A stretch of 9,282 bases of DNA from Pseudanabaena sp. UBA1465 (GCA_002325645.1 DCSN01000184.1:1570-10851), one strand, 5' to 3'. Positions 1-5,865 are shown, counted from the stretch's first letter. Numbers and translations are program-made. Notes: a model not told the origin generated them from the letters alone.

Positions 1-11
1 CAAATATAAAA

Positions 12-52
12 CCAGAATCGGTGGGGCGGCTTCGCCGCCCCACCGATTTTGG
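12..52. repeat. GC-rich perfect palindrome (hairpin)
   Basis: A 15-bp perfect stem (16-30 with 34-48, loop TTC at 31-33) extends to 19 bp (12-30/34-52) with one G-T wobble. It lies between genes. It could be a dispersed palindromic repeat or part of a transcription end. No clear T-run follows on either strand, so I do not call it a terminator. Confidence 0.7.
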
Positions 53-103
53 AAAATCTGGATTGGTATTTTATTTTCTCGCAAGTCCCTAACTAAACTT
101 AAA

Positions 104-144
104 ATCCCGCATTATTGTTGCGCCGCCCAACAATAATGCGGGAT
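104..144 (-). terminator. 17-bp hairpin just after the esterase stop, possible terminator
   Basis: A 17-bp perfect stem (104-120 with 128-144, loop CGCCGCC) begins 2 bp past the stop codon of the minus-strand esterase. Read on the minus strand, the stem ends in only four T residues (AAAA at 101-104 on plus). It may therefore terminate weakly or protect the 3' end of the mRNA. Confidence 0.55.
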
Positions 145-146
145 AA

Positions 147-773
147 CTACAACGCTTTGTCTAATACAAATTGGCGGATGCGATCGCAGGTTTCAGGACG
201 AATCTCATGGGCCATTTCGTATTCCTCATATTCTACGGTTGCGCCCAAGCTCTCCAACACTTTTTGAGCATTACGCGCTGATCCGATGGGAACTACGGTA
301 TCCTGTGTCCCGTGGGCAATAAATATTGCTGGAAATTTCTGATTAGCAAATTCCTGTAACTCCTCTTCAGCGATATGTAGATATCCACTTAGCGAAATCA
401 AACCTGCTAAGGGAAATCCTAGCCCGACATCAAGAGTCATCGCTCCACCTTGCGAGAAGCCCAACAAAAATGTCTTGTTGAGGGGAAGCCCCGTCAGTGC
501 AGGCAAATCCTCAAGAAATTGACTGAGTAATTCACAGCTTGTGGCTAGTCCCTCAGCATCAAGGTTTTGAAGGTCATACCACATTTTGCCATTAGGCATA
601 GGATGATCAAAGGGGGCTTCTGGACAGATCCATTGATAATTGGGGAGTCCGACCAATGGCGCAAGAGAGATTAAATCATCACAATTTGCACCCCATCCAT
701 GCAGCGCCACGATCGCGCCTTGGGCATTAGGATTGGGTAAAGAAGCGGGTAGAGCGCGGTAGTTTAAGGGCAT
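147..773 (-). CDS. alpha/beta-hydrolase carboxylesterase (phospholipase/carboxylesterase family)
   Basis: This encodes a cytosolic serine hydrolase of the phospholipase/carboxylesterase (Abhydrolase_2) family, which cleaves short-chain esters or acyl groups; the physiological substrate cannot be read from sequence. From the ATG at 771-773 the protein is 208 residues, normal for the family. The oxyanion-hole region LHGWGAN lies near residues 24-30 and the nucleophile elbow GFSQGG puts the catalytic serine near residue 107. HGTQDTVVP supplies the aspartate near 158 and MAHEI the histidine near 189, so the triad is complete. There is no signal peptide. A TTG two codons upstream (777-779) is in frame, but AGG at 781-783 is 7 nt from the ATG and only 1 nt from the TTG, so I prefer the ATG. 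The gene is divergent from ccsA; TTGTAA (823-828) and TACCAT (800-805), read on the minus strand with a 17-nt spacer, are a possible weak promoter. Confidence 0.9.
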   Translation of the reverse strand: MPLNYRALPASLPNPNAQGAIVALHGWGANCDDLISLAPLVGLPNYQWICPEAPFDHPMPNGKMWYDLQNLDAEGLATSCELLSQFLEDLPALTGLPLNKTFLLGFSQGGAMTLDVGLGFPLAGLISLSGYLHIAEEELQEFANQKFPAIFIAHGTQDTVVPIGSARNAQKVLESLGATVEYEEYEMAHEIRPETCDRIRQFVLDKAL

Positions 774-902
774 GGGCAAACCTAGGCATGATCCGATAAA
801 TGGTAAGGCTTATCAACATCGCTTACAATAAAAACGCATAGAAAATGCACTTTTAAAAACCAAACCATAACACATTCTAAAATTTGCTGGAGAATTGTCT
901 GA

Positions 903-1946
903 ATGCAACTCATCGCGCTTCAGAACTTACTGGATAACACCTCATTTGCTGTCCTTTTCACAACTATGCTCGTTTTTTGGGTGCATGTCGCATTTCCAAA
1001 TCTGCCCTACCTACGATCGCTAGGAAATACGGGCATGGCGATCGCCAATCTTTGTATTGCTGCATTACTGGGAGCGCGTTGGATTGATGCAGGCTATTTC
1101 CCCCTCAGCAATCTTTACGAGTCACTATTTTTCCTAGCATGGGGCATCACTACCATGCATCTTGTCGTTGATCGCATTGGCAATCAAAGCGCCAACGATA
1201 ATGCTAAACGTTTGATTGGGGCGTTTACTTCACCGATGGCAATGGGAATCACCGCCTTTGCTGCTCTTGCCTTACCCGCAGGAATGCAGATGTCAGAACC
1301 CCTTGTACCTGCCTTGAAGTCCAATTGGTTGATGATGCACGTTACGGTGATGTTGCTCAGCTATGCGGCTTTGATGACGGGCAGTATTCTCGCGATCGCC
1401 TTCTTGATTGTTACTCGCGGTCAAGAGGTGGTGTTGCAAGGTAGCTCTTTTGGTACAAATCTGCGTAGTATTGGCAATAGCTCTAATCCAGAAACCTTTG
1501 CGGCTTTTGCAGTTGAGGGGATGGGTCAAGTTCTAAATTCTGCCATTACCAATAGCGCCACCAATAGCGCCACCCTCACTGCTGAAGCAATCTCTACTCA
1601 AACTAAACCTTTATCCCTGCGCCGCCTCAGCCTTGGGGAAACGTTGGATAACTTGAGTTATCGGGCGATCGGGCTAGGATTTCCCCTGCTCACCATTGGC
1701 ATCATCGCTGGCGGCGTATGGGCAAATGAGGCATGGGGTTCCTATTGGAGTTGGGACCCGAAGGAAACATGGTCTTTGATTACATGGTTAGTTTTTGCAG
1801 CCTATTTGCATACGCGCATTACGAAGGGCTGGCAAGGACGCAAGCCCGCAATTTTAGCAAGCATCGGCTTATTAGTAGTATGGACCTGCTACCTCGGCGT
1901 AAATCTTCTCGGTAAAGGTTTACACAGTTACGGCTGGTTTCTATAG
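903..1946 (+). CDS. ccsA: cytochrome c biogenesis protein CcsA (System II; annotated CcsB in some schemes)
   Basis: This is the integral membrane partner of Ccs1 in System II cytochrome c maturation. The complex carries haem across the thylakoid or plasma membrane and attaches it to apocytochromes such as c6 and f. The protein has 347 residues and several hydrophobic segments. The tryptophan-rich haem-handling WWD motif spans residues 273-290 (WANEAW...SWDPKETW). Candidate haem-ligand histidines are H86, H146 (in the segment after LKSNW), H303 and H341 (GLHSYGW). The motif NLYESLFF lies at 70-77. A hydrophilic loop at about 172-245 contains a short duplication, TNSATNSA. The start ATG has GGAGA at 889-893 with a 9-nt gap. 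The nomenclature is confusing: plastid and cyanobacterial papers say CcsA, while automated bacterial annotation often says CcsB. A 19-bp terminator hairpin ends the transcript at 2008-2048. Confidence 0.95.
   Translation: MQLIALQNLLDNTSFAVLFTTMLVFWVHVAFPNLPYLRSLGNTGMAIANLCIAALLGARWIDAGYFPLSNLYESLFFLAWGITTMHLVVDRIGNQSANDNAKRLIGAFTSPMAMGITAFAALALPAGMQMSEPLVPALKSNWLMMHVTVMLLSYAALMTGSILAIAFLIVTRGQEVVLQGSSFGTNLRSIGNSSNPETFAAFAVEGMGQVLNSAITNSATNSATLTAEAISTQTKPLSLRRLSLGETLDNLSYRAIGLGFPLLTIGIIAGGVWANEAWGSYWSWDPKETWSLITWLVFAAYLHTRITKGWQGRKPAILASIGLLVVWTCYLGVNLLGKGLHSYGWFL
1548..1571 (+). repeat. 12-bp tandem duplication inside ccsA
   Basis: ACCAATAGCGCC occurs twice head to tail (1548-1559, 1560-1571), in frame, encoding TNSA twice in the predicted soluble loop of CcsA. 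It looks like a harmless in-frame slippage product. Confidence 0.85.
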
Positions 1947-1995
1947 CTGCCGACGCTTGCATTATTAGCCCAAAAAATGAGTGGCGACAGCTATA
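1942..1995. repeat. 54-bp element with imperfect terminal inverted repeats overlapping the ccsA stop
   Basis: The ends TATAGCTG (1942-1949) and CAGCTATA (1988-1995) are inverted copies. Continuing inward, 12 of 15 positions match, with one extra G-U pair possible in RNA. The loop is AT-rich. The left end contains the ccsA stop codon TAG (1944-1946). The size and ends resemble a small non-autonomous element, but no transposase or certain target duplication is visible. Confidence 0.5.
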
Positions 1996-2007
1996 TAAAC
2001 AAATACA

Positions 2008-2048
2008 CAAAAAAGAGAGTCGGTGCGTTGCACCGACTCTCTTTTTTG
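2008..2048. terminator. strong bidirectional Rho-independent terminator
   Basis: A perfect 19-bp stem (2008-2026 with 2030-2048, loop GTT) has a GC-rich core flanked by six A on the left and six T on the right. It therefore ends plus-strand transcription from ccsA and minus-strand transcription from the small gene that stops at 2058. Confidence 0.92.
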
Positions 2049-2057
2049 CGCGATCGC

Positions 2058-2228
2058 TTAACGAACTTCGATTAGTTCACGAATGCCAATACAAGCAATC
2101 CGATCCTGTTCAGGAATAAATAGAAACACATCTTTTCCAGAAATACTTACGCAATAACCAACCCAGCCCATACTGATATGGCGGAATTTTCGATTGTTCA
2201 CATAGGGATTATTAGATGTTCTGCTCAT
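2058..2228 (-). CDS. small hypothetical protein (56 aa)
   Basis: An ATG at 2226-2228 opens a 56-codon frame ending in TAA (2058-2060), 9 bp before the terminator hairpin at 2008-2048. The protein begins MSRTSNNPYV and ends with IRELIEVR. It is basic at the N-terminus and then alternates hydrophobic and polar residues (GWVGYCVSISGKDVFLFIP), which suggests a small beta-rich fold. It has no signal peptide or membrane segment and I recognise no family. It starts 17 bp after the stop of the 2246-2899 gene on the same strand, so the two probably form an operon that ends at the shared terminator. No good Shine-Dalgarno is visible, so translation may be coupled to the upstream gene. The operon-like position and intact frame up to a strong terminator are the reasons to call it real. 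Confidence 0.65.
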   Translation of the reverse strand: MSRTSNNPYVNNRKFRHISMGWVGYCVSISGKDVFLFIPEQDRIACIGIRELIEVR

Positions 2229-2245
2229 GATTTTTAGTTGAAATT

Positions 2246-2899
2246 TTAGAAATTATTTCGTTTACTAAGCTCCTGCTCAAGCTTAGGCAAACTATCTAAC
2301 TCAAATACGGTGATTTGCCCCGAATTAGCGCTGCCCTTACCATTTTGCAATAATTCTACCCAATAGCCATATTTTTTACCTTGGCGCAATTCTCCCTGCA
2401 ACGCCCAGAGAATTGCTGAAGCATTCCTGCTTTGCGATCGCTGCACCATGGCGGCGTTGGGATAGGCATAAACCCGTTTTGCTGTGGCGTAATCTCGCAT
2501 GATTTCAGGTCCATAAATCGAACGCAGTGACTCCTCTAGACGCGATCGCGTTACCCCATTGATAATGTCAAAAAGGCGGATCTGCTCACTTCTAATCAAA
2601 TTCGCATCGCCCCCTTTAATTGCGGCAATCCCCGGTAATACCACACTGGCTTGAAATTGAAAACGTCTTGATGGGGTATCACTTTTTCGCACAAGCAAGC
2701 GCTCACCCGCCTCTGGACGCAAAGCGGCATTAGTTCTAATCCAGTCCATGACTTGATCGGGAGTTTGCCCTGGTAAAGCGATCGCGGAGGGTATCGCTTG
2801 CCATGCTGTCGGCAAGGCAATACTGAGTATTTGCGTTAAAAGTGTGGTGGCGATCGCGGTTCTCGCACCTTTAGTTTTTGCGCTCTTAAAGCAATTCAT
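2246..2899 (-). CDS. hypothetical exported protein
   Basis: This encodes a 217-residue protein with an export signal. It has a basic start (MNCFKSAKTKGAR), a hydrophobic stretch at about residues 14-40, and a likely signal peptidase I site after A-I-A at 39-41. The mature part is mixed alpha/beta with many Arg residues (LEESLRSIYGPEIMRDYATAKRV region, 121-143) and a WALQGELRQG...GYWVELLQNG segment near 165-187. It has no catalytic motif that I recognise. I believe the type is a conserved cyanobacterial protein of unknown function in the periplasm or thylakoid lumen. The ATG has AGAGG at 2906-2910, about 6 nt upstream. It is followed 17 bp later by the 56-residue gene and then a terminator, so it is probably the first gene of a two-gene operon. 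Confidence 0.8.
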   Translation of the reverse strand: MNCFKSAKTKGARTAIATTLLTQILSIALPTAWQAIPSAIALPGQTPDQVMDWIRTNAALRPEAGERLLVRKSDTPSRRFQFQASVVLPGIAAIKGGDANLIRSEQIRLFDIINGVTRSRLEESLRSIYGPEIMRDYATAKRVYAYPNAAMVQRSQSRNASAILWALQGELRQGKKYGYWVELLQNGKGSANSGQITVFELDSLPKLEQELSKRNNF

Positions 2900-3031
2900 G
2901 TAAGTCCTCTACAGCAATTAAATCCTAATGGAAAAATTTAGCTGGCAAATAATGGCTGACAGAATATCATGGTCTGGGTAAATTGCAATGACTTTTTCAG
3001 GCTTTTTACGATATTTTGTAGCTATAAGTCT

Positions 3032-3072
3032 CAATCAAAGAAGGCAGCGCGATGCGCCGCCTTCTTTGATTG
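3032..3072. repeat. palindromic hairpin element between genes
   Basis: A 14-bp stem (3032-3045 with 3059-3072) is followed by an A-C mismatch and a further 4-bp GCGC stem around the loop GAT (3051-3053). The right side continues GGGGTTTTGC, so the T-run is short and displaced. It could be a weak terminator or a dispersed palindromic repeat; I favour the repeat. Confidence 0.6.
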
Positions 3073-3190
3073 GGGTTTTGCATTGCTATACACTAGCGAT
3101 AGAAGTATAGGCATACTTTTTTGAAAACCTGATATAGAAACAGTTTTAGGCTCATAACTAAGAAAGTTTTAAAAAATATGGGCAGAAGTA

Positions 3191-3219
3191 TTGACAAATG
3201 CTCTTTTAATCTACATAAT
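3191..3219 (+). promoter_or_regulatory. sigma70-type promoter for tRNA-Asp
   Basis: TTGACA (3191-3196), a 17-nt spacer, and CATAAT (3214-3219) match the consensus in ten of twelve or better positions with ideal spacing. The predicted transcript starts near 3226, giving an 80-nt leader before the tRNA. Confidence 0.7.
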
Positions 3220-3304
3220 AAGGAGCGCTTAAATAAAGAAATACAAAAAACGATCTGTAAAGCAGTTAGTAGAAAGCAATTCTTTACTTAAAAAGCAAGA
3301 ATTT

Positions 3305-3378
3305 GGGTTCGTAGTTCAATTGGTTAGAGCACCGCCCTGTCACGGCGGAAGTTGCGGGTTCGAGCCCCGTCGAACCCG
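3305..3378 (+). tRNA. tRNA-Asp (anticodon GUC)
   Basis: A 74-nt gene folds into a full cloverleaf. The acceptor stem is GGGTTCG (3305-3311) with CGAACCC (3371-3377). The anticodon stem is CCGCC/GGCGG (3332-3336, 3344-3348) around loop CTGTCAC with anticodon GTC at 3339-3341. The T arm is GCGGG (3354-3358) with CCCGT and loop TTCGAGC. Discriminator G at 3378 is an identity element for Asp. CCA is not encoded. A terminator follows at 3396-3438, so the gene is a single-tRNA transcription unit. The accessory array begins about 90 bp downstream. Confidence 0.98.
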
Positions 3379-3395
3379 TTCTATAAAGAACGGAT

Positions 3396-3438
3396 AACAA
3401 CAAAAAAGGAATCGCTAAGCGGTTCCTTTTTTGTTGTT
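3396..3438 (+). terminator. Rho-independent terminator of tRNA-Asp
   Basis: A 20-bp stem (3396-3415 with 3419-3438, loop TAA, one T-G pair) has an A-run on the left and TTTTTT at 3427-3432. Because both arms carry the runs, it could work from either direction. Confidence 0.9.
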
Positions 3439-3466
3439 TTGTTAATGCCAAGTATTTTGTTTAGGC

Positions 3467-3508
3467 GCGATCGCTTCTGTAATCTCGGTGAAAGTAAAGG
3501 GCTAGCCT
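3467..3508 (+). repeat. 42-nt HIP1-capped palindromic repeat, copy 1
   Basis: The left cap GCGATCGC (3467-3474) is intact. The core differs from the consensus by TT at positions 9-10, G at 13 and G at 21. The right cap has degraded to GCTAGCC. It directly abuts the stop codon (3509-3511) of the minus-strand toxin gene. It shares its variant left arm (GCTTCTGTAAT) with copy 4. Confidence 0.85.
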
Positions 3509-3766
3509 TTACAACTCTCTAAGTAAATTGTCATATTCACCATGAGAGCCAATCCAAAACCAAATAATTGTTTGACTATCTTGTTTAACTCCCACTGCAC
3601 GCCAACCGATGCCGACCCTGATCGAATAAACGGGTTGTTTGGCGTTTACTTTTTTAAATTCTAAACTGGGATGATTGGGATCTTGCTGCCAAAGTTGATA
3701 GTTTTTACGAGCAGCTTTTTGAACTCGTTCGGGTAGTTGGGCAAAAAAGTTTGATAAATTCTTCAT
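3509..3766 (-). CDS. RelE/ParE-family toxin of a type II toxin-antitoxin pair
   Basis: This is an 85-residue basic protein of the RelE/ParE fold, whose members cleave ribosome-bound mRNA or poison gyrase; which of the two applies cannot be told here. Diagnostic features are the LPERVQKAARKNYQLW helix region (11-26), NHPSLEFKKV (32-41), PVYSIRVGIGWRAVGV (45-60) and the C-terminal WFWIGSHGEYDNLL (69-82). This is the usual cyanobacterial version with a GSH-x-EYD ending, and the length is full. It lies 12 nt after the stop of the putative antitoxin on the same strand, the normal antitoxin-first order. Its stop codon touches repeat copy 1. Nothing in it looks broken, so the pair may be functional. 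Confidence 0.88.
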   Translation of the reverse strand: MKNLSNFFAQLPERVQKAARKNYQLWQQDPNHPSLEFKKVNAKQPVYSIRVGIGWRAVGVKQDSQTIIWFWIGSHGEYDNLLREL

Positions 3767-3778
3767 CTAACTCTGATC

Positions 3779-4000
3779 TCATAGCTGGTCGAAACCTAAA
3801 ATCTTGGTTTTCCCTTTGAGTGAGTTATTTAGAGCTTTGGTGGCAAGTTGATCGAGCTTACTTGGCTGGGGTTGAGACAGGGTTTGCAACCAACGCATTT
3901 CGCTTTCAATGTCTTCAAGAAATTGGGTAGCAAATTCATCTTGCAGATATTCGGGCAAGGATTGCGCTTTTTCAAATGCTTGTAATAGTAAGCTAGTCAT
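3779..4000 (-). CDS. antitoxin partner of the RelE/ParE-like toxin
   Basis: A 73-residue acidic, helical protein lies directly upstream of the toxin gene (12-nt gap). Position, size and composition make it the likely antitoxin. The N-terminal half (FEKAQSLPEYLQDEFATQFLEDIESEMRW, split here as residues 9-37) is amphipathic. The C-terminal tail (KALNNSLKGKTKILGFDQL region) is the part expected to bind and neutralise the toxin. There is no obvious DNA-binding domain, so autoregulation, if any, would rest on the complex. ATG at 3998-4000 is preceded by AGAGA about 8-9 nt upstream. The gene start lies 45 bp from repeat copy 2, which leaves very little room for a promoter outside the repeat. Confidence 0.8.
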   Translation of the reverse strand: MTSLLLQAFEKAQSLPEYLQDEFATQFLEDIESEMRWLQTLSQPQPSKLDQLATKALNNSLKGKTKILGFDQL

Positions 4001-4045
4001 ACTTTTGATCTCTTACAATTTTGTTCAAGTATATCTTCACTGTAA

Positions 4046-4087
4046 CTGATCGCCTCTTTAATCTCTGTGAAAGTAAAGGGCGATCGC
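4046..4087 (+). repeat. 42-nt HIP1-capped palindromic repeat, copy 2
   Basis: The core matches the consensus exactly and the right cap GCGATCGC (4080-4087) is intact. The left cap is worn to CTGATCGC. It lies 9 bp beyond the stop of the truncated PIN gene and 45 bp upstream of the antitoxin start on the same strand. Confidence 0.92.
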
Positions 4088-4096
4088 CTAAGTTTT

Positions 4097-4390
4097 TTAG
4101 TTGAATCTGCTCACAAAATTTGGCACAGATGTTTTTAAAACATTGAGTAAGTCTGTAACCGACATAGGTGGCTTTTTTAAATCACTTGCCTGAGTTTGGA
4201 GAACTTGCCTGATCTCTTGAGGAAACAAATCATGTAGATAGGTCAAAAATTGATCGGCACTTTGGGCTTCAACTTGATATTGGCTCAGAACTATTGCGGG
4301 AAAGTGCTTCAAATTTTCGGTGACGATTACATGAGCTTTGGCAATCAGAGCCGCCGCTAAAACATGGCGATCGCCTTCATGGTTATCCAT
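4097..4390 (-). CDS. PIN-domain toxin, N-terminal half deleted (probably inactive)
   Basis: This encodes only the C-terminal part of a PIN-domain ribonuclease (VapC-like toxin). Recognisable are DRHVLAAALIAKA (7-19), VIVTENLKHFP (21-31) and the helical tail with FLTYLHDLFP (48-57). Full proteins of this type are about 180-190 residues; this frame gives 97. The N-terminal strand with the first catalytic aspartate is missing, and the usual acidic residue in the NLKDF motif is H here (NLKHF). Reading the same frame upstream of the ATG gives DRLIPCM, which fits the family just before NHEGDRH. Homology therefore continues 5' into the end of the antitoxin gene and is cut there: a deletion joined the antitoxin 3' end to the middle of the toxin gene. 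It lies 8 nt after the antitoxin stop. It may be dead, or kept as a remnant beside a useful regulator. Confidence 0.72.
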   Translation of the reverse strand: MDNHEGDRHVLAAALIAKAHVIVTENLKHFPAIVLSQYQVEAQSADQFLTYLHDLFPQEIRQVLQTQASDLKKPPMSVTDLLNVLKTSVPNFVSRFN

Positions 4391-4398
4391 ACAAGGAA

Positions 4399-4878
4399 TT
4401 AAGCGATCGGTGAAATAGCCTCGGTTAAGCGGTCATCTTCTGGTGTATAAAATCCCAACTCTTGACTAAGTTCAGTTAGTTCACTCAAAGCTTGATGACG
4501 CTGAGTATCTCTCTGCTTTTTGTACTGCATTAAATCTTGAAACTGGACGCGGCGATGCGTACCCACCTTGATATAGGGGATATCGCCTTGATCTAACAAT
4601 TTATATAAATAGGGGCGTGAAACATTGAGCAAGTCAGAGGCTTGAATCGTACTCAAATGCAAGTTATAAGGAACCAAGGATATAACTTGTCCCGATGCCA
4701 TCATGTGAATAACTTGCCGAAGGGCTTGATATATGGAGTCGGGCAACATGATTTCTTCACCGTCTAGACCGACAAGCTTGGGATATGCTTTTTCTAGCAT
4801 TGCCTCTAGGCGTTGTATGGGTAGGGTGTCTGGCTCAGGTGCAAAGACAGAATCTGGTAGGTCGTTCAACATATACAT
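4399..4878 (-). CDS. HTH (excisionase-like) antitoxin of a PIN toxin system
   Basis: A 159-residue protein when started at ATG 4876-4878. It has an acidic N-terminal region, a LPDSIYQALRQVIHMMASG helix (45-63), then an excisionase/MerR-like winged helix at about 75-119 (STIQASDLLNVSRPYLYKLL, then GDIPYIKVGTHRRVQF). A coiled tail ends in ELTELSQELGFYTPEDD. This is the known antitoxin architecture found upstream of PIN-domain toxins in cyanobacteria. It would bind its own promoter and the toxin. An in-frame TTG at 4951-4953 would add 25 residues, but that extension is AT-rich, promoter-like and not typical of the family. The last residues (AISPIA) overlap a HIP1-like CGATCG (4404-4409) near the toxin deletion junction. 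The DNA-binding domain is intact, so it may still regulate even though its toxin is damaged. Confidence 0.85.
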   Translation of the reverse strand: MYMLNDLPDSVFAPEPDTLPIQRLEAMLEKAYPKLVGLDGEEIMLPDSIYQALRQVIHMMASGQVISLVPYNLHLSTIQASDLLNVSRPYLYKLLDQGDIPYIKVGTHRRVQFQDLMQYKKQRDTQRHQALSELTELSQELGFYTPEDDRLTEAISPIA

Positions 4879-4958
4879 TTTAAAGATTGCTGATGTTGAG
4901 ATGGGTTGATTTTTTGAAGTAAGTGTAATAAGTGTAAATATACTATATGCCAATAAGA

Positions 4959-5000
4959 GCGATCGCCTCTTTAATCTCTGTGAAAGTAAAGGGCGATCGG
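4959..5000 (+). repeat. 42-nt HIP1-capped palindromic repeat, copy 3
   Basis: The sequence is consensus throughout except G instead of C at the last base. It sits between two divergent cassettes, upstream of the antitoxin and of the Abi gene. It is the only copy that is not at the 3' side of a gene. Confidence 0.94.
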
Positions 5001-5022
5001 CTGATTAACTATAATCCCGATG

Positions 5023-5052
5023 AATATCAAATTAATATTGACAATTGATATT
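5023..5052. promoter_or_regulatory. possible operator: 8-bp inverted repeat over a TTGACA box
   Basis: AATATCAA (5023-5030) and TTGATATT (5045-5052) are exact inverted copies with centres 22 bp apart, about two helix turns. TTGACA (5038-5043) lies between them, 113 bp before the Abi start. No good -10 box follows at 16-18 nt, so the promoter part is weak. Confidence 0.3.
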
Positions 5053-5155
5053 TAAAGTGTGATCATGATCTTAACAAGACCCGCCAAGGCTATGCGAAAG
5101 TACCCTCAAACTGTGCGGGTTCCTTAGTTTTTAGGGATATTACCTGTATTTATTT

Positions 5156-5740
5156 GTGGCACGCGATTTCACTAAACCCGCTAAAACTTTTGAAGAGCAG
5201 GTGCAGTTGCTTCAGTCACGAGGCATGATTATCGGTGATGTGCAGGAAGCAATTTTTTATCTTCAGCATCTTAACTACTATCGGCTTAGTGCTTATTGGC
5301 TACCTTTTGAGTTAGATCATAAAAGTCACCAATTTGAGCCTGACACAAAGTTTGAAGATGTTCTCAAGCTTTACATTTTTGATCGGGAACTTCGACTGTT
5401 ATTGCTGGATGGGATTGAACGTATAGAGGTTTCAGTGCGTAGTCAATGGGCATATCAACTAGCAATTTTGCACAATCCTCATGCTCATCTTGATTCCCAA
5501 CTATTTAATCCTCGTTATTGGCAGAGAGATTTGAAGGCTTTATCTCAAGAGGTCGATCGCTCACAAGAGACTTTTATTCATCATCTACAAAATACTTATA
5601 ACGAACAGCTACCGCCAGTTTGGGCTGTCTGTGAGGTTATGTCTATTGGATTGTTGTCCCGATGGTATAGCAGTTTGAAGCCTTATCAAACTCGTTCGGC
5701 GATCGCCAAAGTTTATCGAATCAATGATTTTTCCTGTTGA
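5156..5740 (+). CDS. Abi_2-family abortive-infection protein, broken by an internal deletion
   Basis: This is the N-terminal two thirds of an Abi_2 (AbiD/AbiF-like) protein, a family linked to phage-triggered growth arrest. It starts at GTG 5156 (an in-frame stop is at 5132-5134) and matches the family from FTKPAKTFEEQVQLLQSRGM (5-24), through FYLQHLNYYRLSAYWLPF (34-51), LKLYIFDRELRLLLLDGIER (70-89) and PPVWAVCEVMSIGLLSRWYS (154-173). It ends abruptly at KVYRINDFSC, 194 residues against roughly 290-330 usual. The missing part includes the RNxxAHH-type motif thought to form the HEPN RNase site. A remnant of the natural C-terminus is found in another frame just downstream, so the loss is an internal deletion with a frame change and not a shortened natural variant. 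Activity is unlikely. It has repeats on both sides (copies 3 and 4). Confidence 0.85.
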   Translation: MARDFTKPAKTFEEQVQLLQSRGMIIGDVQEAIFYLQHLNYYRLSAYWLPFELDHKSHQFEPDTKFEDVLKLYIFDRELRLLLLDGIERIEVSVRSQWAYQLAILHNPHAHLDSQLFNPRYWQRDLKALSQEVDRSQETFIHHLQNTYNEQLPPVWAVCEVMSIGLLSRWYSSLKPYQTRSAIAKVYRINDFSC

Positions 5741-5777
5741 TTGGCAGCAGATGAGGATTTGGCAAGATATCGTATAG
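5718..5777 (+). pseudogene. C-terminal remnant of the Abi_2 gene, out of frame
   Basis: In the third frame, ESMIFPVDWQQMRIWQDIV runs to a TAG at 5775-5777. Abi_2 proteins commonly end with a GFPxxWxxLPxW-like motif, and FPVDWQQMRIWQ fits that well. It overlaps the last codons of the upstream frame, so the deletion junction lies near 5722-5732. The TAG is 1 bp from repeat copy 4, meaning the repeat originally abutted the true Abi stop codon. Confidence 0.65.
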
Positions 5778-5778
5778 G

Positions 5779-5820
5779 GCGATCGCTTCTGTAATTTCTG
5801 TGAAAGTAAAGAGCGATCGA
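5779..5820 (+). repeat. 42-nt HIP1-capped palindromic repeat, copy 4
   Basis: The left cap is intact; the right cap ends GCGATCGA. Positions 9 and 34 are T and A where most copies have C and G, a compensatory change that keeps the stem. G at position 13 breaks one pair. The left-arm variant is shared with copy 1. Confidence 0.9.
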
Positions 5821-5865
5821 TACAAATGATGTGGTAGGCTGTTTCACAGCAATATTTTTAAATTT

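Larger units (their letters stand above)
2900..3304. other. intergenic stretch with one hairpin and the tRNA promoter
   Basis: No credible reading frame is visible on either strand. The stretch holds a palindrome at 3032-3072, a consensus promoter at 3191-3219 and an AT-rich leader before the tRNA. AGGAG at 3221-3225 looks like a ribosome site, but no start codon follows at a useful distance. Confidence 0.6.

Noticed and set aside
1293..1529. Minus-strand frame inside ccsA, and similar frames within other genes (1733-1915, 1819-2010, 2596-2820, 6255-6440, 7985-8200, 8396-8596)
   Set aside because: They are shadows of well-supported genes, with no family resemblance or start signals.
4879..4953. 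N-terminal extension of the HTH antitoxin from TTG
   Set aside because: The extra 25 residues come from AT-rich, promoter-like sequence and do not resemble the family; ATG 4876-4878 is better.
5079..5120. Attenuator or RNA structure from ACCCGC/GCGGGT before the Abi gene
   Set aside because: The arms are only 6 bp with a 30-nt loop; not distinguishable from chance.
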